The position numbers and the translations under genes are program-made. From Polaribacter reichenbachii (GTDB taxonomy: Bacteria; Bacteroidota; Bacteroidia; Flavobacteriales; Flavobacteriaceae), in assembly GCF_001975665.1 (NCBI RefSeq), contig NZ_CP019419.1, positions 1,674,001 to 1,738,000 on the forward strand: DNA of 64,000 bases. The letters run 5' to 3'. Positions 1 to 7,998 of this stretch are shown piece by piece (positions within the stretch are counted from its first letter, which is position 1; every line of letters begins with the position of its first letter). The notes under the pieces are model-generated. The model was not told where the DNA came from, searched no databases, and worked only from the letters and a program-made list of their open reading frames with translations.

Positions 1-1889
1 TACGATAAAATGTCTTCTCCTGTTTTGTATTGCCCTGTTTTGGTTTTTTTAGGTTTATCCACCAACTGCATTTTTTCGAACAAAATAATACCCAATTGTT
101 TGGGTGATGCAATATTGAATTCTTCACCTGCTTGTTCGTAAATATTTTTTTCTAGTCTATTAATATCATCAGTTAAGGCAACAGAAAGTTCTTGTAAAAA
201 TTCTGTATTGATATTTATTCCTTCAATTTCCATAGCAGTTAGCACAGAAACCAGAGGTAATTCTACATCATTAAACAAATTAGTAACATTACCAGAAGCC
301 AATTCTGTAGTAAAAAGTTGTTTTAATTGATAGGTAATATCTGCATCTTCTACAGCATATTCTGTTTGATCTGCAATAGGTACAACTCGCATAGAAAGTT
401 GGTTTTTCCCTTTTTTACCAATCAATTCTGTAATAGAAACAGGTTGATAATTTAAATAGGTTTCAGCCAAAACATCCATATTATGCCTCATATCAGGATT
501 AATTAGATAATGAGCAATCATCGTATCAAATAATTTACCTTTTACAGGCATTTTATAATTAGATAAAACTTTAATATCATATTTTAAATTATGACCAATT
601 TTCTCAATATTTTCAGATTCAAAAAACGGTCTAAATTCTTCTAAAATAGTTTTGGTTTCTGTTTGGTCTTCAGGAAAAGAAACATAATATCCTTTACCTG
701 CTTCGTAAGAAAAAGCAATTCCTATTAACTCAACTTCTAAGGCTTTTAAACCTGTGGTTTCAGTATCAAAACAAACCGAAGTTTGTTCCATTAATTTCTG
801 AATTAATAATTTTCTAGAAAAAGCAGTATCTATATGTTGATAAAAATGACTCGTGTTTTCTATGGTTTTAAAACCTAAAGCAACATCTTCTTCAGAAACG
901 CTTCCAGAACCAGGAGCTGCAAATAAATCGAATTGACCATCTGCTTTTACTGCTGTTTTTTTTGATTTTTCTACTGCGCTTGTTTCCACAGTTTTTGTAG
1001 TAGTTTCAGTATTAAAAGTTCGTAAAAAATTGGTTAATAGATTTCTAAATTCTAAATCGTTAAAAAGCTCAGTTACTTTTTCTTTATCAGGTTCGTCTAA
1101 ATTAAAGTCTTTAGCATCAAAAGTTACAGGAACATCTAACATAATTGTTGCTAATTTTTTAGACAGTAATCCTAATTCTCCATTAGCTTCAACTTTTTCT
1201 TTCATTTTACCTTTTAGCTGATCTGTGTTGGCTAATAAGCCTTCCATAGAACCAAATTGTGCTAAGAATTTTTTGGCAGTTTTTTCTCCAACTCCAGGTA
1301 AACCAGGTATGTTATCTGCAGAATCTCCCATCATTCCTAAAAAATCGATGACTTGCTCTGGAGTTTCTACTCCGAATTTTTCTTGTACTTCTGGCACTCC
1401 CCAAATATCATAACCACCACCAAAACGTGGTTTGTACATAAAAATATTTTCAGAAACGAGTTGTGCAAAATCCTTATCAGGAGTAACCATAAAGGTTTTA
1501 AATCCTTCTTTTTCTGCTTGTTTAGAAAGTGTACCAATTACATCATCTGCCTCAAAACCTTCTTTTACCATAATTGGTATGTGCATTGCTTTTAAGATTT
1601 CGTAAATGTAAGGCACAGCTACTTTTATAGCTTCTGGTGTAACATCTCTATTAGCCTTGTAAGCTTCGAACATTTCTACACGATCTACGCTACCACCTTT
1701 ATCAAAACAAACCGCTAATTTATCTGGTCTTTCACGTTTTATAACATCTAATAAAGAGTTCATAAAACCCATTATTGCAGAAGTATCTAACCCTTTAGAA
1801 TTGATTCTTGGGTTTTTTATAAAAGCGTAATATCCTCGAAAAATTAATGCGTAAGCATCTACTAAAAAAAGTCTTTTTTGATCTGCCAT
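1..1889 (-). CDS. polA: DNA polymerase I, 5' part (truncated by window edge)
   Basis: Replication and repair polymerase. The reading frame runs leftward from an ATG at 1887-1889 and stays open to base 1, giving about 630 N-terminal residues of a protein usually near 930-950 aa; the rest lies outside the window. The start MADQKRLFLVDAYALIFRGY and the stretch GDSADNIPGLPGVGEKTA are typical of the 5'-3' exonuclease (FEN) domain. A 3'-5' exonuclease domain follows at about residues 330-500, and its first motif reads FDTETTGL with both metal-binding acids present, so proofreading looks intact. The visible end (near the LVDKPKKTKTGQYKTGEDIL stretch) is the beginning of the family A polymerase domain. 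A possible -7 box (TAGTTTTA on the minus strand, 1912-1919) lies about 20 bp before the start. The identification is secure. Confidence 0.96.
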   Translation of the reverse strand, partial: MADQKRLFLVDAYALIFRGYYAFIKNPRINSKGLDTSAIMGFMNSLLDVIKRERPDKLAVCFDKGGSVDRVEMFEAYKANRDVTPEAIKVAVPYIYEILKAMHIPIMVKEGFEADDVIGTLSKQAEKEGFKTFMVTPDKDFAQLVSENIFMYKPRFGGGYDIWGVPEVQEKFGVETPEQVIDFLGMMGDSADNIPGLPGVGEKTAKKFLAQFGSMEGLLANTDQLKGKMKEKVEANGELGLLSKKLATIMLDVPVTFDAKDFNLDEPDKEKVTELFNDLEFRNLLTNFLRTFNTETTTKTVETSAVEKSKKTAVKADGQFDLFAAPGSGSVSEEDVALGFKTIENTSHFYQHIDTAFSRKLLIQKLMEQTSVCFDTETTGLKALEVELIGIAFSYEAGKGYYVSFPEDQTETKTILEEFRPFFESENIEKIGHNLKYDIKVLSNYKMPVKGKLFDTMIAHYLINPDMRHNMDVLAETYLNYQPVSITELIGKKGKNQLSMRVVPIADQTEYAVEDADITYQLKQLFTTELASGNVTNLFNDVELPLVSVLTAMEIEGININTEFLQELSVALTDDINRLEKNIYEQAGEEFNIASPKQLGIILFEKMQLVDKPKKTKTGQYKTGEDILS

Positions 1890-2190
1890 TTTGTATAGAG
1901 TTGAAAAAAGATAAAACTACAAAAAACTGTATAATATTGAGCTTAATATTCTATTGATTTTAATTTGAGCTTACATTGTAAAATCTATCATAAACCATAA
2001 TTTTTTTTAAATTGATGATATGAATCTTGTTCTTAAGATTTTAAATGTGTGAATTTAGATCAACTTTTAGAAACGAATAGGTAATTTTATTTTGATATTT
2101 TTTTAGTAAAAAAGCATCTTTAAACTTTAACAAGTTGTTAAAATTCATTCGTTTTTTAACAGTTACCTTTGCTTGTTTAAAATAAATTTT
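1890..2190. other. Divergent intergenic spacer, polA / metallophosphoesterase
   Basis: AT-rich 300-bp gap between two divergent genes. It carries a candidate promoter for each gene (1912-1919 minus, 2164-2171 plus). I see no RNA gene, repeat or credible small ORF in it. Confidence 0.6.
2164..2171 (+). promoter_or_regulatory. -7 promoter element TACCTTTG
   Basis: A perfect match to the Bacteroidota -7 consensus TAnnTTTG. Transcription would start around 2177, about 13 bp before the ATG at 2191. This argues against the TTG at 2173, which would lie upstream of the transcript start. No clear TTTG -33 element is seen at the usual 19-20 bp spacing. Confidence 0.55.
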
Positions 2191-3414
2191 ATGCTACGTT
2201 GGTTAATTCCACTCATAATTGTAACAATTCTTGCAGTAATTTTAGAGATTTACACATTCAATGCTTTAAAAACGATTTCTAAAAATAAGTTTTTAAGGTT
2301 TACTTTTTTAATTGCAAGTTGTATTGTTTATATCAACTTTTTTATCACCGTTTTTTCTTATGATAGAAGCAATGGGCAAACACCACAATTTCAAATGGCA
2401 ATGGGTTTGTTGCTTACTTTTTTAATTCCGAAATTGGTGCTTTTCTTATTGCTTTTTGGCGAAGATGTTTATAGATGGATTGTAAAAGGAATCTCTGCAT
2501 TTTCTAGTTCAGAAACACAACCTTTGGCAGGTAGAAGAAAGTTTATTTCTCAATTGGCTTTAGGGCTTGCAGCCATTCCTTTTGTGTCTTTTATCTACGG
2601 AATTATACAAGGTAAATACAATTATAAAGTGATAAAATATCAGCTTTCTTTTGATGATTTACCTGCTGCTTTTGATGGCTATACTATTACTCAGATTTCA
2701 GATATTCATTCAGGAAGTTTTACCAACAAAGAAAAAATACAATATGGTGTAGATTTGATAAATGAGCAAAAATCTGACTTAATGTTGTTTACTGGAGATA
2801 TTGTAAATAATCAAGCTGATGAAATGGACGGTTGGATTGATGTTTTTGCAAAATTAGAAGCCAAAGAAGGTAAATATGCCATTCTTGGTAATCACGATTA
2901 TGGTGACTATATGGATTGGAAAACCCCAGAAGATAAAACCAATAACTTTAAAAAAGTGAAAGAAATTCATCAGAAAATAGGTTTCGATTTATTGTTAGAT
3001 GAACATCGATATTTAGAAAAAGACGGACAAAAAATTGCACTTTTAGGTGTAGAGAATTGGGGAAAAGGATTTAATCAGGCGGGAGATTTACAAAAAGCAT
3101 CAGCAAATGTTAAGAAAGAAGATTTTAAAATATTAATGAGCCACGATCCTAGTCATTGGCAAGAAAAAGTAAAAATGGATGATTTTAATTATCATTTAAC
3201 TTTAAGTGGTCATACGCATGGATTGCAAATGGGTATTGAGATTCCTGGTTTTTTTAAATGGAGTCCTTCTCAATACGTATATAAACAATGGGCTGGTTTG
3301 TATCAAGAATTTGGTAGATTTATAAACGTTAATAGAGGCTTTGGTTATCACGCTTTTCCTGGTAGAGTAGGTATTTGGCCAGAGATTACTGTTATAGAGC
3401 TTAAAAAAGCCTGA
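2191..3414 (+). CDS. Membrane-anchored metallophosphoesterase
   Basis: A calcineurin-like phosphoesterase of about 407 aa in the YkuE/YaeI-like group. Four hydrophobic segments fill the first 145 residues, so the catalytic domain is tethered to the inner membrane. The binuclear-metal motifs come in order: QISDIHSG, FTGDIVNN, LGNHDYG, LMSHDP and SGHTHGLQ. All metal ligands of the family are present. The physiological substrate cannot be read from sequence; relatives act on phospholipid or lipid A precursors or on general phosphodiesters. I chose the ATG at 2191 rather than an in-frame TTG at 2173 because the first transmembrane segment starts at MLRWLIPLIIV and the -7 box ends at 2171. It stands alone, followed by the separate promoter of the next gene. 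Confidence 0.85.
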   Translation: MLRWLIPLIIVTILAVILEIYTFNALKTISKNKFLRFTFLIASCIVYINFFITVFSYDRSNGQTPQFQMAMGLLLTFLIPKLVLFLLLFGEDVYRWIVKGISAFSSSETQPLAGRRKFISQLALGLAAIPFVSFIYGIIQGKYNYKVIKYQLSFDDLPAAFDGYTITQISDIHSGSFTNKEKIQYGVDLINEQKSDLMLFTGDIVNNQADEMDGWIDVFAKLEAKEGKYAILGNHDYGDYMDWKTPEDKTNNFKKVKEIHQKIGFDLLLDEHRYLEKDGQKIALLGVENWGKGFNQAGDLQKASANVKKEDFKILMSHDPSHWQEKVKMDDFNYHLTLSGHTHGLQMGIEIPGFFKWSPSQYVYKQWAGLYQEFGRFINVNRGFGYHAFPGRVGIWPEITVIELKKA

Positions 3415-3440
3415 TAATCAGCTTATTTAATTAGATTTAT

Positions 3441-3448
3441 TATATTTG
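3441..3448 (+). promoter_or_regulatory. -7 promoter element TATATTTG
   Basis: A perfect TAnnTTTG match, with transcription expected to start near 3455. A 16-bp perfect palindrome (TAAGATTTAAATCTTA, 3455-3470) sits exactly at that start point. It would form a 5'-terminal stem in the mRNA of the downstream thioredoxin-fold gene. Confidence 0.5.
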
Positions 3449-3500
3449 TGTTCATAAGATTTAAATCTTACGCAATTTTTTCCTTTAAAAACCTTAGGAT

Positions 3501-3794
3501 ATGACAAAATTTGGAGAGTTAATTAGTGTTGATAAACCTGTTTTAATCGACTTTTATGCTGATTGGAATGAGGTTGAAAATAGTGTACAAACTTTAAGAG
3601 ATGTTGCTGCTGCTTTAGGTGATAAAGCCAAAGTAATTAAGATCGATATTAAAAAGAACGAAACTTTAGCAGATGCTTTACGTGTTAAAGGAAACCCTAC
3701 TTTTATGATTTATAAAAATGGTGAAATGAAATGGCGCCAAACAGGTTTTCAAGATGCAAATACCTTAATTGGTTTGGTACAGCAATACGTATAA
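3501..3794 (+). CDS. Thioredoxin-fold protein without the CxxC active site
   Basis: A 97-residue protein that aligns by eye along the whole thioredoxin fold: PVLIDFYADW, then a helix, then AKVIKIDIKKN, then the cis-proline region GNPTFMIYKNGE, then a C-terminal helix. The redox motif is gone. After FYADW the sequence reads NEVENS where WCGPC is expected, and the protein contains no cysteine at all, so it cannot act as a disulfide reductase. It may be a binding or chaperone-like member of the fold. It has its own promoter and a strong bidirectional terminator, so it is monocistronic. I believe close relatives with the same loss are conserved in Flavobacteriia, but I could not check this. Function unknown. 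Confidence 0.8.
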   Translation: MTKFGELISVDKPVLIDFYADWNEVENSVQTLRDVAAALGDKAKVIKIDIKKNETLADALRVKGNPTFMIYKNGEMKWRQTGFQDANTLIGLVQQYV

Positions 3795-3820
3795 ATTTTA
3801 CTAAATAAAAAATATAAAAA

Positions 3821-3852
3821 AAACCACAAACTTTTAAGTTTGTGGTTTTTTT
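3821..3852. terminator. Bidirectional intrinsic terminator
   Basis: A 13-bp perfect stem (3821-3833 with 3836-3848) around AACCACAAACTT / AAGTTTGTGGTT. A-runs lie on the left and T-runs on the right, so it can end transcripts from both convergent genes. Confidence 0.9.
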
Positions 3853-3858
3853 TATATT

Positions 3859-6800
3859 TTATGGTTTTACTTCTTCACTGGGCATAATGTGTTCAAATAA
3901 ACTCAGTGTTTTGTTAAACTCATCTTGTATCTCGTTTATAAATTCTTGGTCAGTATCATACTGTACAACTTGATCTATAATTCCTCTATAAAGATATCTA
4001 AAAGTTAAATCGAAATCTTCGAAAACCATATCAAAATCTTCAACAGAAAAAGTACTATACCAAACTAGCTTTTCTTTAAATAAGCGAATTAAATCTTCGG
4101 CATTTTTTCTAGCTTTTTTTGTTTCACCTAATTTATAATACATCTCTGGGTATTCCATAGATAAACTATAATGATCAAAATCTTCAATAGGCATTTTTTC
4201 TAAAGATAAATCTAAAACCTCTACAGCTTTTAAAGTGTCGCCTTCTTTAGCAAAGGCAGAAGATAAACGCATTAAGCTATTTCGTAAAGAGATTGCGTTT
4301 CTTTTGGTTTGCTCATCCAAATAAATTTTACCATCGTTTATATTTCTCCAGTTCCATTTCTTAACATTATTGTACATTTTTTCTGTATCAATTCTACCAA
4401 TATCAAATAAACTTAATTCACGAATTAATTGTCCGTTTTCATTATAAATTTTGGTTGGTGTTTTTATAGGCACTAGTTTAAAAGCTACACCATCTAATTG
4501 TAAATAATCTTTTAGCCAAATATATTCGCTGTCTGCATTAGAACCACCTGTAAAATAAATAGGTCTTTTCCAGTCGAAATTATTTAAAATGTCTAGCATT
4601 AAAATTGAATTTTTACCTAAAGCTCTATCAATAGTAATATCTATATAAGGTACAATTTTATCAGCATCTTTTTGTGCTACAATTCCGTATTTTAAAACAT
4701 TTTCTTTGTTTACAGGAATACGAATTTTGTTGGCAAGTAATACTTTCTCAGGGTTTCCATCCTCATCTAAATCATAAAAAGTACGTTTATTATCACTTTG
4801 AATCCATTTCATAAAATAATCTAATTCTATAACAGAATCTTTTAATTGTGGAAATATTTCAGGAAAGTAATAAGCAACATCTAAAGTACCATATTTGTAT
4901 TCGTCGTGTGTTAATTGTGATGGAATTGGTTCTGCATCATAACTTTTCTTTTTCATTTGATCTATATACCAATCTGTTTGAAAAAGACTTGTGTTTACCA
5001 GTTTAACATCGGTTCTAATACCTTCTACTTCTTGCATGTACCAAAGAGGAAAAGTATCATTATCACCTATAGTAAACATAATTGCATTTGGGTCGCAACT
5101 TTCTAAATAAGCTTGTGCATTTAAATGTGTAGTGTATCTGTTAGAGCGATCATGATCATCCCAATTTTGAAAAGCCATTAATGTAGGCACTGCTAATAAA
5201 GAAATTACAGTAACGATAATTGCGATGTTTTTTCGCATTGCCAAATTTTTGAAATACTCGTATAAAGCCAATACTCCAAAACCTACCCAAATTGCAAAAA
5301 TATAGAAACTACCTACAACTGCGTAATCACGTTCTCTTGGTTCAAAAGGCTTAGGATTTGTATAAAAGATAATAGCAAAACCTGTAAATGCAAAGAATAA
5401 AAATAGCGTAAAGAAATTATTTTTATCCCATTTAATTTGGTAAAATAAACCTATTAAACCTAGTATTAGTGGTAAAAAATAGTATTTGTTACGTCCTTTA
5501 TTTAGTAAAGATTGCCAAGGTAACATTTCTTGAGAGCCTAATCTTGCTTCGTCAATAACATCAATTCCGCTAATCCAATTTCCATTATAAATATCTAATT
5601 GTCCTTGAATATCATTTTGGCGTCCAACAAAATTCCACATAAAATAACGTCCATACATATATCCAAATTGATAGCTAACCATAAACTTAATGTTCTCTGC
5701 AAAAGTGGGTCTACGTTTGCTATTTGCAGGGATTCCTGCAATTTTCTTATACATTTCTTCGGATGCAGGATTTACCATTCTTGGTATAAAACCCTTGTGC
5801 TTATCAGAATAATTAGGTAAAACGTCTTTGTAAACATTTACAATTACATATTTACCATCTTTTTTCTCATATTTTGGTTTATCATCTCTAGTTGGGTTTG
5901 TAGCATCTTGCTCTCTACTGTATGTATTTGAATAATACGTGTCGTAAAAAACATTGGCATCTCCATATTGTTCACGCTCATAATAAGCCAATAATTCACG
6001 TGCACTAGAAGGATTATTCTCGTTAATCGTAGTATTTGCATTGGCTCTTATTGGCAACATCATCCAAGAAGAAAAACCAATCATTATAAAAAGTAACGAT
6101 AAAATTAATGTGTTAGCCGTTAATTTTCGCTTTTTTCTGGTGTATTTTAATCCGAAGAAAAATAAAGCTACTAAGATTATTGCAGCAATAATACTTCCTG
6201 AATTATAAGGTAAACCAACTGAGTTGATAAAAAATAACTCTGATGCACTAAAGAATTTTAATGTAAATGGGAAGATAAATTTAAACACCAACATTAACAC
6301 AAACACAGAAAAAACTGTAGCGATTGCTGTAGTTTTTAGGTTGATGTTTCTGTAAGTTTTAAAGAAATACAACATAACAATTGCTGGGATAACCAACAAC
6401 GAAAGAATGTGAACACCAAATGATAAACCAACAACAAAACTGATTAAAACCAGCCATTTATTACCTCTTGGTGTATCTATTTCGCTTTCCCATCTTAAAC
6501 CTAGCCAAAATAATAATGCCATTAAAAATGATGACATTGCATAAACTTCACCCTCAACCGCACTAAACCAAAAACTATCAGAAAAAGTATACGTTAAAGA
6601 ACCTACTAAAGCACTACCAAGAATAGCAATTCGTTTTGCTTTTGATATGTTTCCTGTTTTAGCAGCCAGTTTTTTTGCTAAATTACTAACTGTCCAGAAC
6701 ATAAATAAAATGGTAAATGCACTTGCTAAAGCAGACATAAAGTTTACCATTTTTGCAATTTCTGTATTGTCTGAAGTAAACATTGCAAAAAATGCACCTA

Positions 6801-6984
6801 ACATTTGAAAAAGTGGTGCTCCTGGTGGATGCCCAACTTCTAATTTTACAGCTGTAGAAATGTACTCACCTACATCCCAGGCACTAACTGTGGGTTCTAA
6901 GGTTAACGTGTATGTAATTAAGGCAATAGCAAATGTAATCCATCCAAGAATGATGTTCCATTTTTTAAATTGTGCTGGTGTCAT
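3859..6984 (-). CDS. DUF2723 / GT117-like multispanning membrane protein
   Basis: A protein of 1041 aa with an N-terminal half (about residues 1-600) of a dozen or so hydrophobic segments and a soluble C-terminal half. The early loop SAWDVGEYISTAVKLEVGHP with its acidic pair, followed by PPGAPLFQ, is the signature of the DUF2723 family. It resembles the first periplasmic loop of GT-C glycosyltransferases. The family includes animal TMEM260, described as a protein O-mannosyltransferase, and is classed as GT117. Bacteroidota glycosylate many periplasmic proteins, so a protein O-glycosylation role is plausible but inferred. The C-terminal part from about residue 850 is helical and TPR-like. It is monocistronic, ending at the shared terminator at 3821-3852. 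Confidence 0.8.
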   Translation of the reverse strand: MTPAQFKKWNIILGWITFAIALITYTLTLEPTVSAWDVGEYISTAVKLEVGHPPGAPLFQMLGAFFAMFTSDNTEIAKMVNFMSALASAFTILFMFWTVSNLAKKLAAKTGNISKAKRIAILGSALVGSLTYTFSDSFWFSAVEGEVYAMSSFLMALLFWLGLRWESEIDTPRGNKWLVLISFVVGLSFGVHILSLLVIPAIVMLYFFKTYRNINLKTTAIATVFSVFVLMLVFKFIFPFTLKFFSASELFFINSVGLPYNSGSIIAAIILVALFFFGLKYTRKKRKLTANTLILSLLFIMIGFSSWMMLPIRANANTTINENNPSSARELLAYYEREQYGDANVFYDTYYSNTYSREQDATNPTRDDKPKYEKKDGKYVIVNVYKDVLPNYSDKHKGFIPRMVNPASEEMYKKIAGIPANSKRRPTFAENIKFMVSYQFGYMYGRYFMWNFVGRQNDIQGQLDIYNGNWISGIDVIDEARLGSQEMLPWQSLLNKGRNKYYFLPLILGLIGLFYQIKWDKNNFFTLFLFFAFTGFAIIFYTNPKPFEPRERDYAVVGSFYIFAIWVGFGVLALYEYFKNLAMRKNIAIIVTVISLLAVPTLMAFQNWDDHDRSNRYTTHLNAQAYLESCDPNAIMFTIGDNDTFPLWYMQEVEGIRTDVKLVNTSLFQTDWYIDQMKKKSYDAEPIPSQLTHDEYKYGTLDVAYYFPEIFPQLKDSVIELDYFMKWIQSDNKRTFYDLDEDGNPEKVLLANKIRIPVNKENVLKYGIVAQKDADKIVPYIDITIDRALGKNSILMLDILNNFDWKRPIYFTGGSNADSEYIWLKDYLQLDGVAFKLVPIKTPTKIYNENGQLIRELSLFDIGRIDTEKMYNNVKKWNWRNINDGKIYLDEQTKRNAISLRNSLMRLSSAFAKEGDTLKAVEVLDLSLEKMPIEDFDHYSLSMEYPEMYYKLGETKKARKNAEDLIRLFKEKLVWYSTFSVEDFDMVFEDFDLTFRYLYRGIIDQVVQYDTDQEFINEIQDEFNKTLSLFEHIMPSEEVKP

Positions 6985-7109
6985 AAATAGCAGGTAATTG
7001 TATGTGGGCGAATTTACTAATAATTATGAATAAAAGCTTGTTCTAATTGTTTTTCTAAGTAAAGAAATCCTCATAAATCTTTGTTAAAAATAAATTTTAT
7101 AAAAAAATG

Positions 7110-7140
7110 TTTGCAAATTTAAAAGATTGCATTAAATTTG
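7110..7140 (+). promoter_or_regulatory. Canonical Bacteroidota promoter of tRNA-Gln
   Basis: TTTG at 7110-7113, a 19-bp spacer, then TAAATTTG at 7133-7140. This matches the TTTG / TAnnTTTG arrangement exactly. Transcription would start about 10-12 bp before the tRNA. It is the clearest constitutive promoter in the window. Confidence 0.8.
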
Positions 7141-7157
7141 CATCCGCTAAGAAGCAT

Positions 7158-7229
7158 TGGCCTATGGTGTAATTGGTAACACACCGGTTTTTGGTACCGA
7201 CATTCAAGGTTCGAGTCCTTGTAGGCCAA
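7158..7229 (+). tRNA. tRNA-Gln (anticodon TTG)
   Basis: The full cloverleaf can be folded by eye. The acceptor stem TGGCCTA pairs with TAGGCCA, the D stem GTGT with ACAC, and the T stem CAAGG with CCTTG around TTCGAGT. The anticodon loop TTTTGGT has TTG at positions 34-36, reading CAA/CAG. The CCA tail is not encoded (the sequence reads ACAA after the stem). It is followed by a terminator. Confidence 0.96.
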
Positions 7230-7243
7230 CAAAAGCAACTTTT

Positions 7244-7283
7244 AATCCCTTTTAGACATTAAGTTTGAAAGGGATTCTTTTTT
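7244..7283 (+). terminator. Intrinsic terminator after tRNA-Gln
   Basis: The stem AATCCCTTT (7244-7252) pairs with AAAGGGATT (7268-7276) and is followed by a T-run. Confidence 0.85.
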
Positions 7284-7998
7284 AGCAACCCTAATTACAT
7301 TTTTTAAGTAAATAATTTTACCTTGAAGGTTGTTATACAAACAAATATACTATTTATATTTAAACACAATTATGAATTTTCATGATATTAGTAATTGGTT
7401 TTAGATTTAAAACCACATAGTAGAAGTTAGTTAAATTAAAACCACATAGGCTTCTTTAGACTAATTTGATGTTGCGTTTACAACTTCTCTACTATCTACT
7501 ACCAGAACTAGATTTTGGCTTAAGACTTTTTATTTTTTTGTAGAATTCAGTATTCTTTATTAAAGAATTATAAATATCATTCTTATTTATGTTTGCAATT
7601 CTAGAAGCAAGCTTTAGATGTAAACTTTTAAACCTTTTTTTTCTCTCGGAGAAATAAATCTCAAGAAAGGTCTCAGATGTTGGGAATCCTTAAGACCTAA
7701 CTTTTTGGTCTTTTTTAACTTTTGAAAATCTTTTGCATTATGATCAATAAAACTTGAACATTACTTCATTGAATTTATTCATTCTCCTTTTTTTATAATT
7801 TGTAGCTAATTCATTTAAAAGACTTCGTTCTTTTTGGGTTAAACTTTTATACAAAACTTAATTTATAAAGAAAAAAAAATGTTTAGAATACTTTTTATTT
7901 TATCTCTTGTTTTTCTTTTTTTCGCCTTAGATAACTCAATTGGTAATTGTATTACTAAAAACAATAATTTAAATAGAGACTTCATGATTTTAATAACT
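7284..7998. other. Decayed spacer between tRNA-Gln and the rhamnose operon
   Basis: About 700 bp without an intact gene. It holds a 14-bp direct repeat (TTAAAACCACATAG at 7407-7420 and 7436-7449), a gene remnant on the minus strand (7492-7857), and a short plus-strand ORF (7879-8028, 49 aa, hydrophobic, overlapping the next gene's 3' end) that I do not accept as a gene. Confidence 0.5.
7492..7857 (-). pseudogene. Remnant of an unidentified helical protein gene
   Basis: Three protein-like stretches lie one after another on the minus strand in different frames. The first contains LYKSLTQKERSLLNELATNY and ends at a TGA (7744-7746). The second contains DFQKLKKTKKLGLKD. The third begins near GFPTSETFLEIYFSERKKRF, runs through LHLKLASRIANINKNDIYN, and ends with SLKPKSSSGSR and a TAG at 7492-7494. 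The charged, Lys/Leu/Glu-rich composition reads as coding, and the frame changes and the stop suggest decay. I do not recognise the parent family. It could instead be chance open sequence in an AT-rich spacer. Confidence 0.35.

Noticed and set aside
2173..2190. N-terminal extension of the metallophosphoesterase from a TTG
   Set aside because: The TTG lies immediately after the -7 box, upstream of the expected transcript start.
7407..7449. CRISPR-like array from two AAAACCACATAG repeats
   Set aside because: Only two short copies, no further units and no cas genes; better described as a simple direct repeat.
7692..7716. Terminator-like hairpin AAGACC / GGTCTT with T-run
   Set aside because: The stem is only 6 bp and the strand has no gene upstream; it falls inside the gene remnant and is probably chance.
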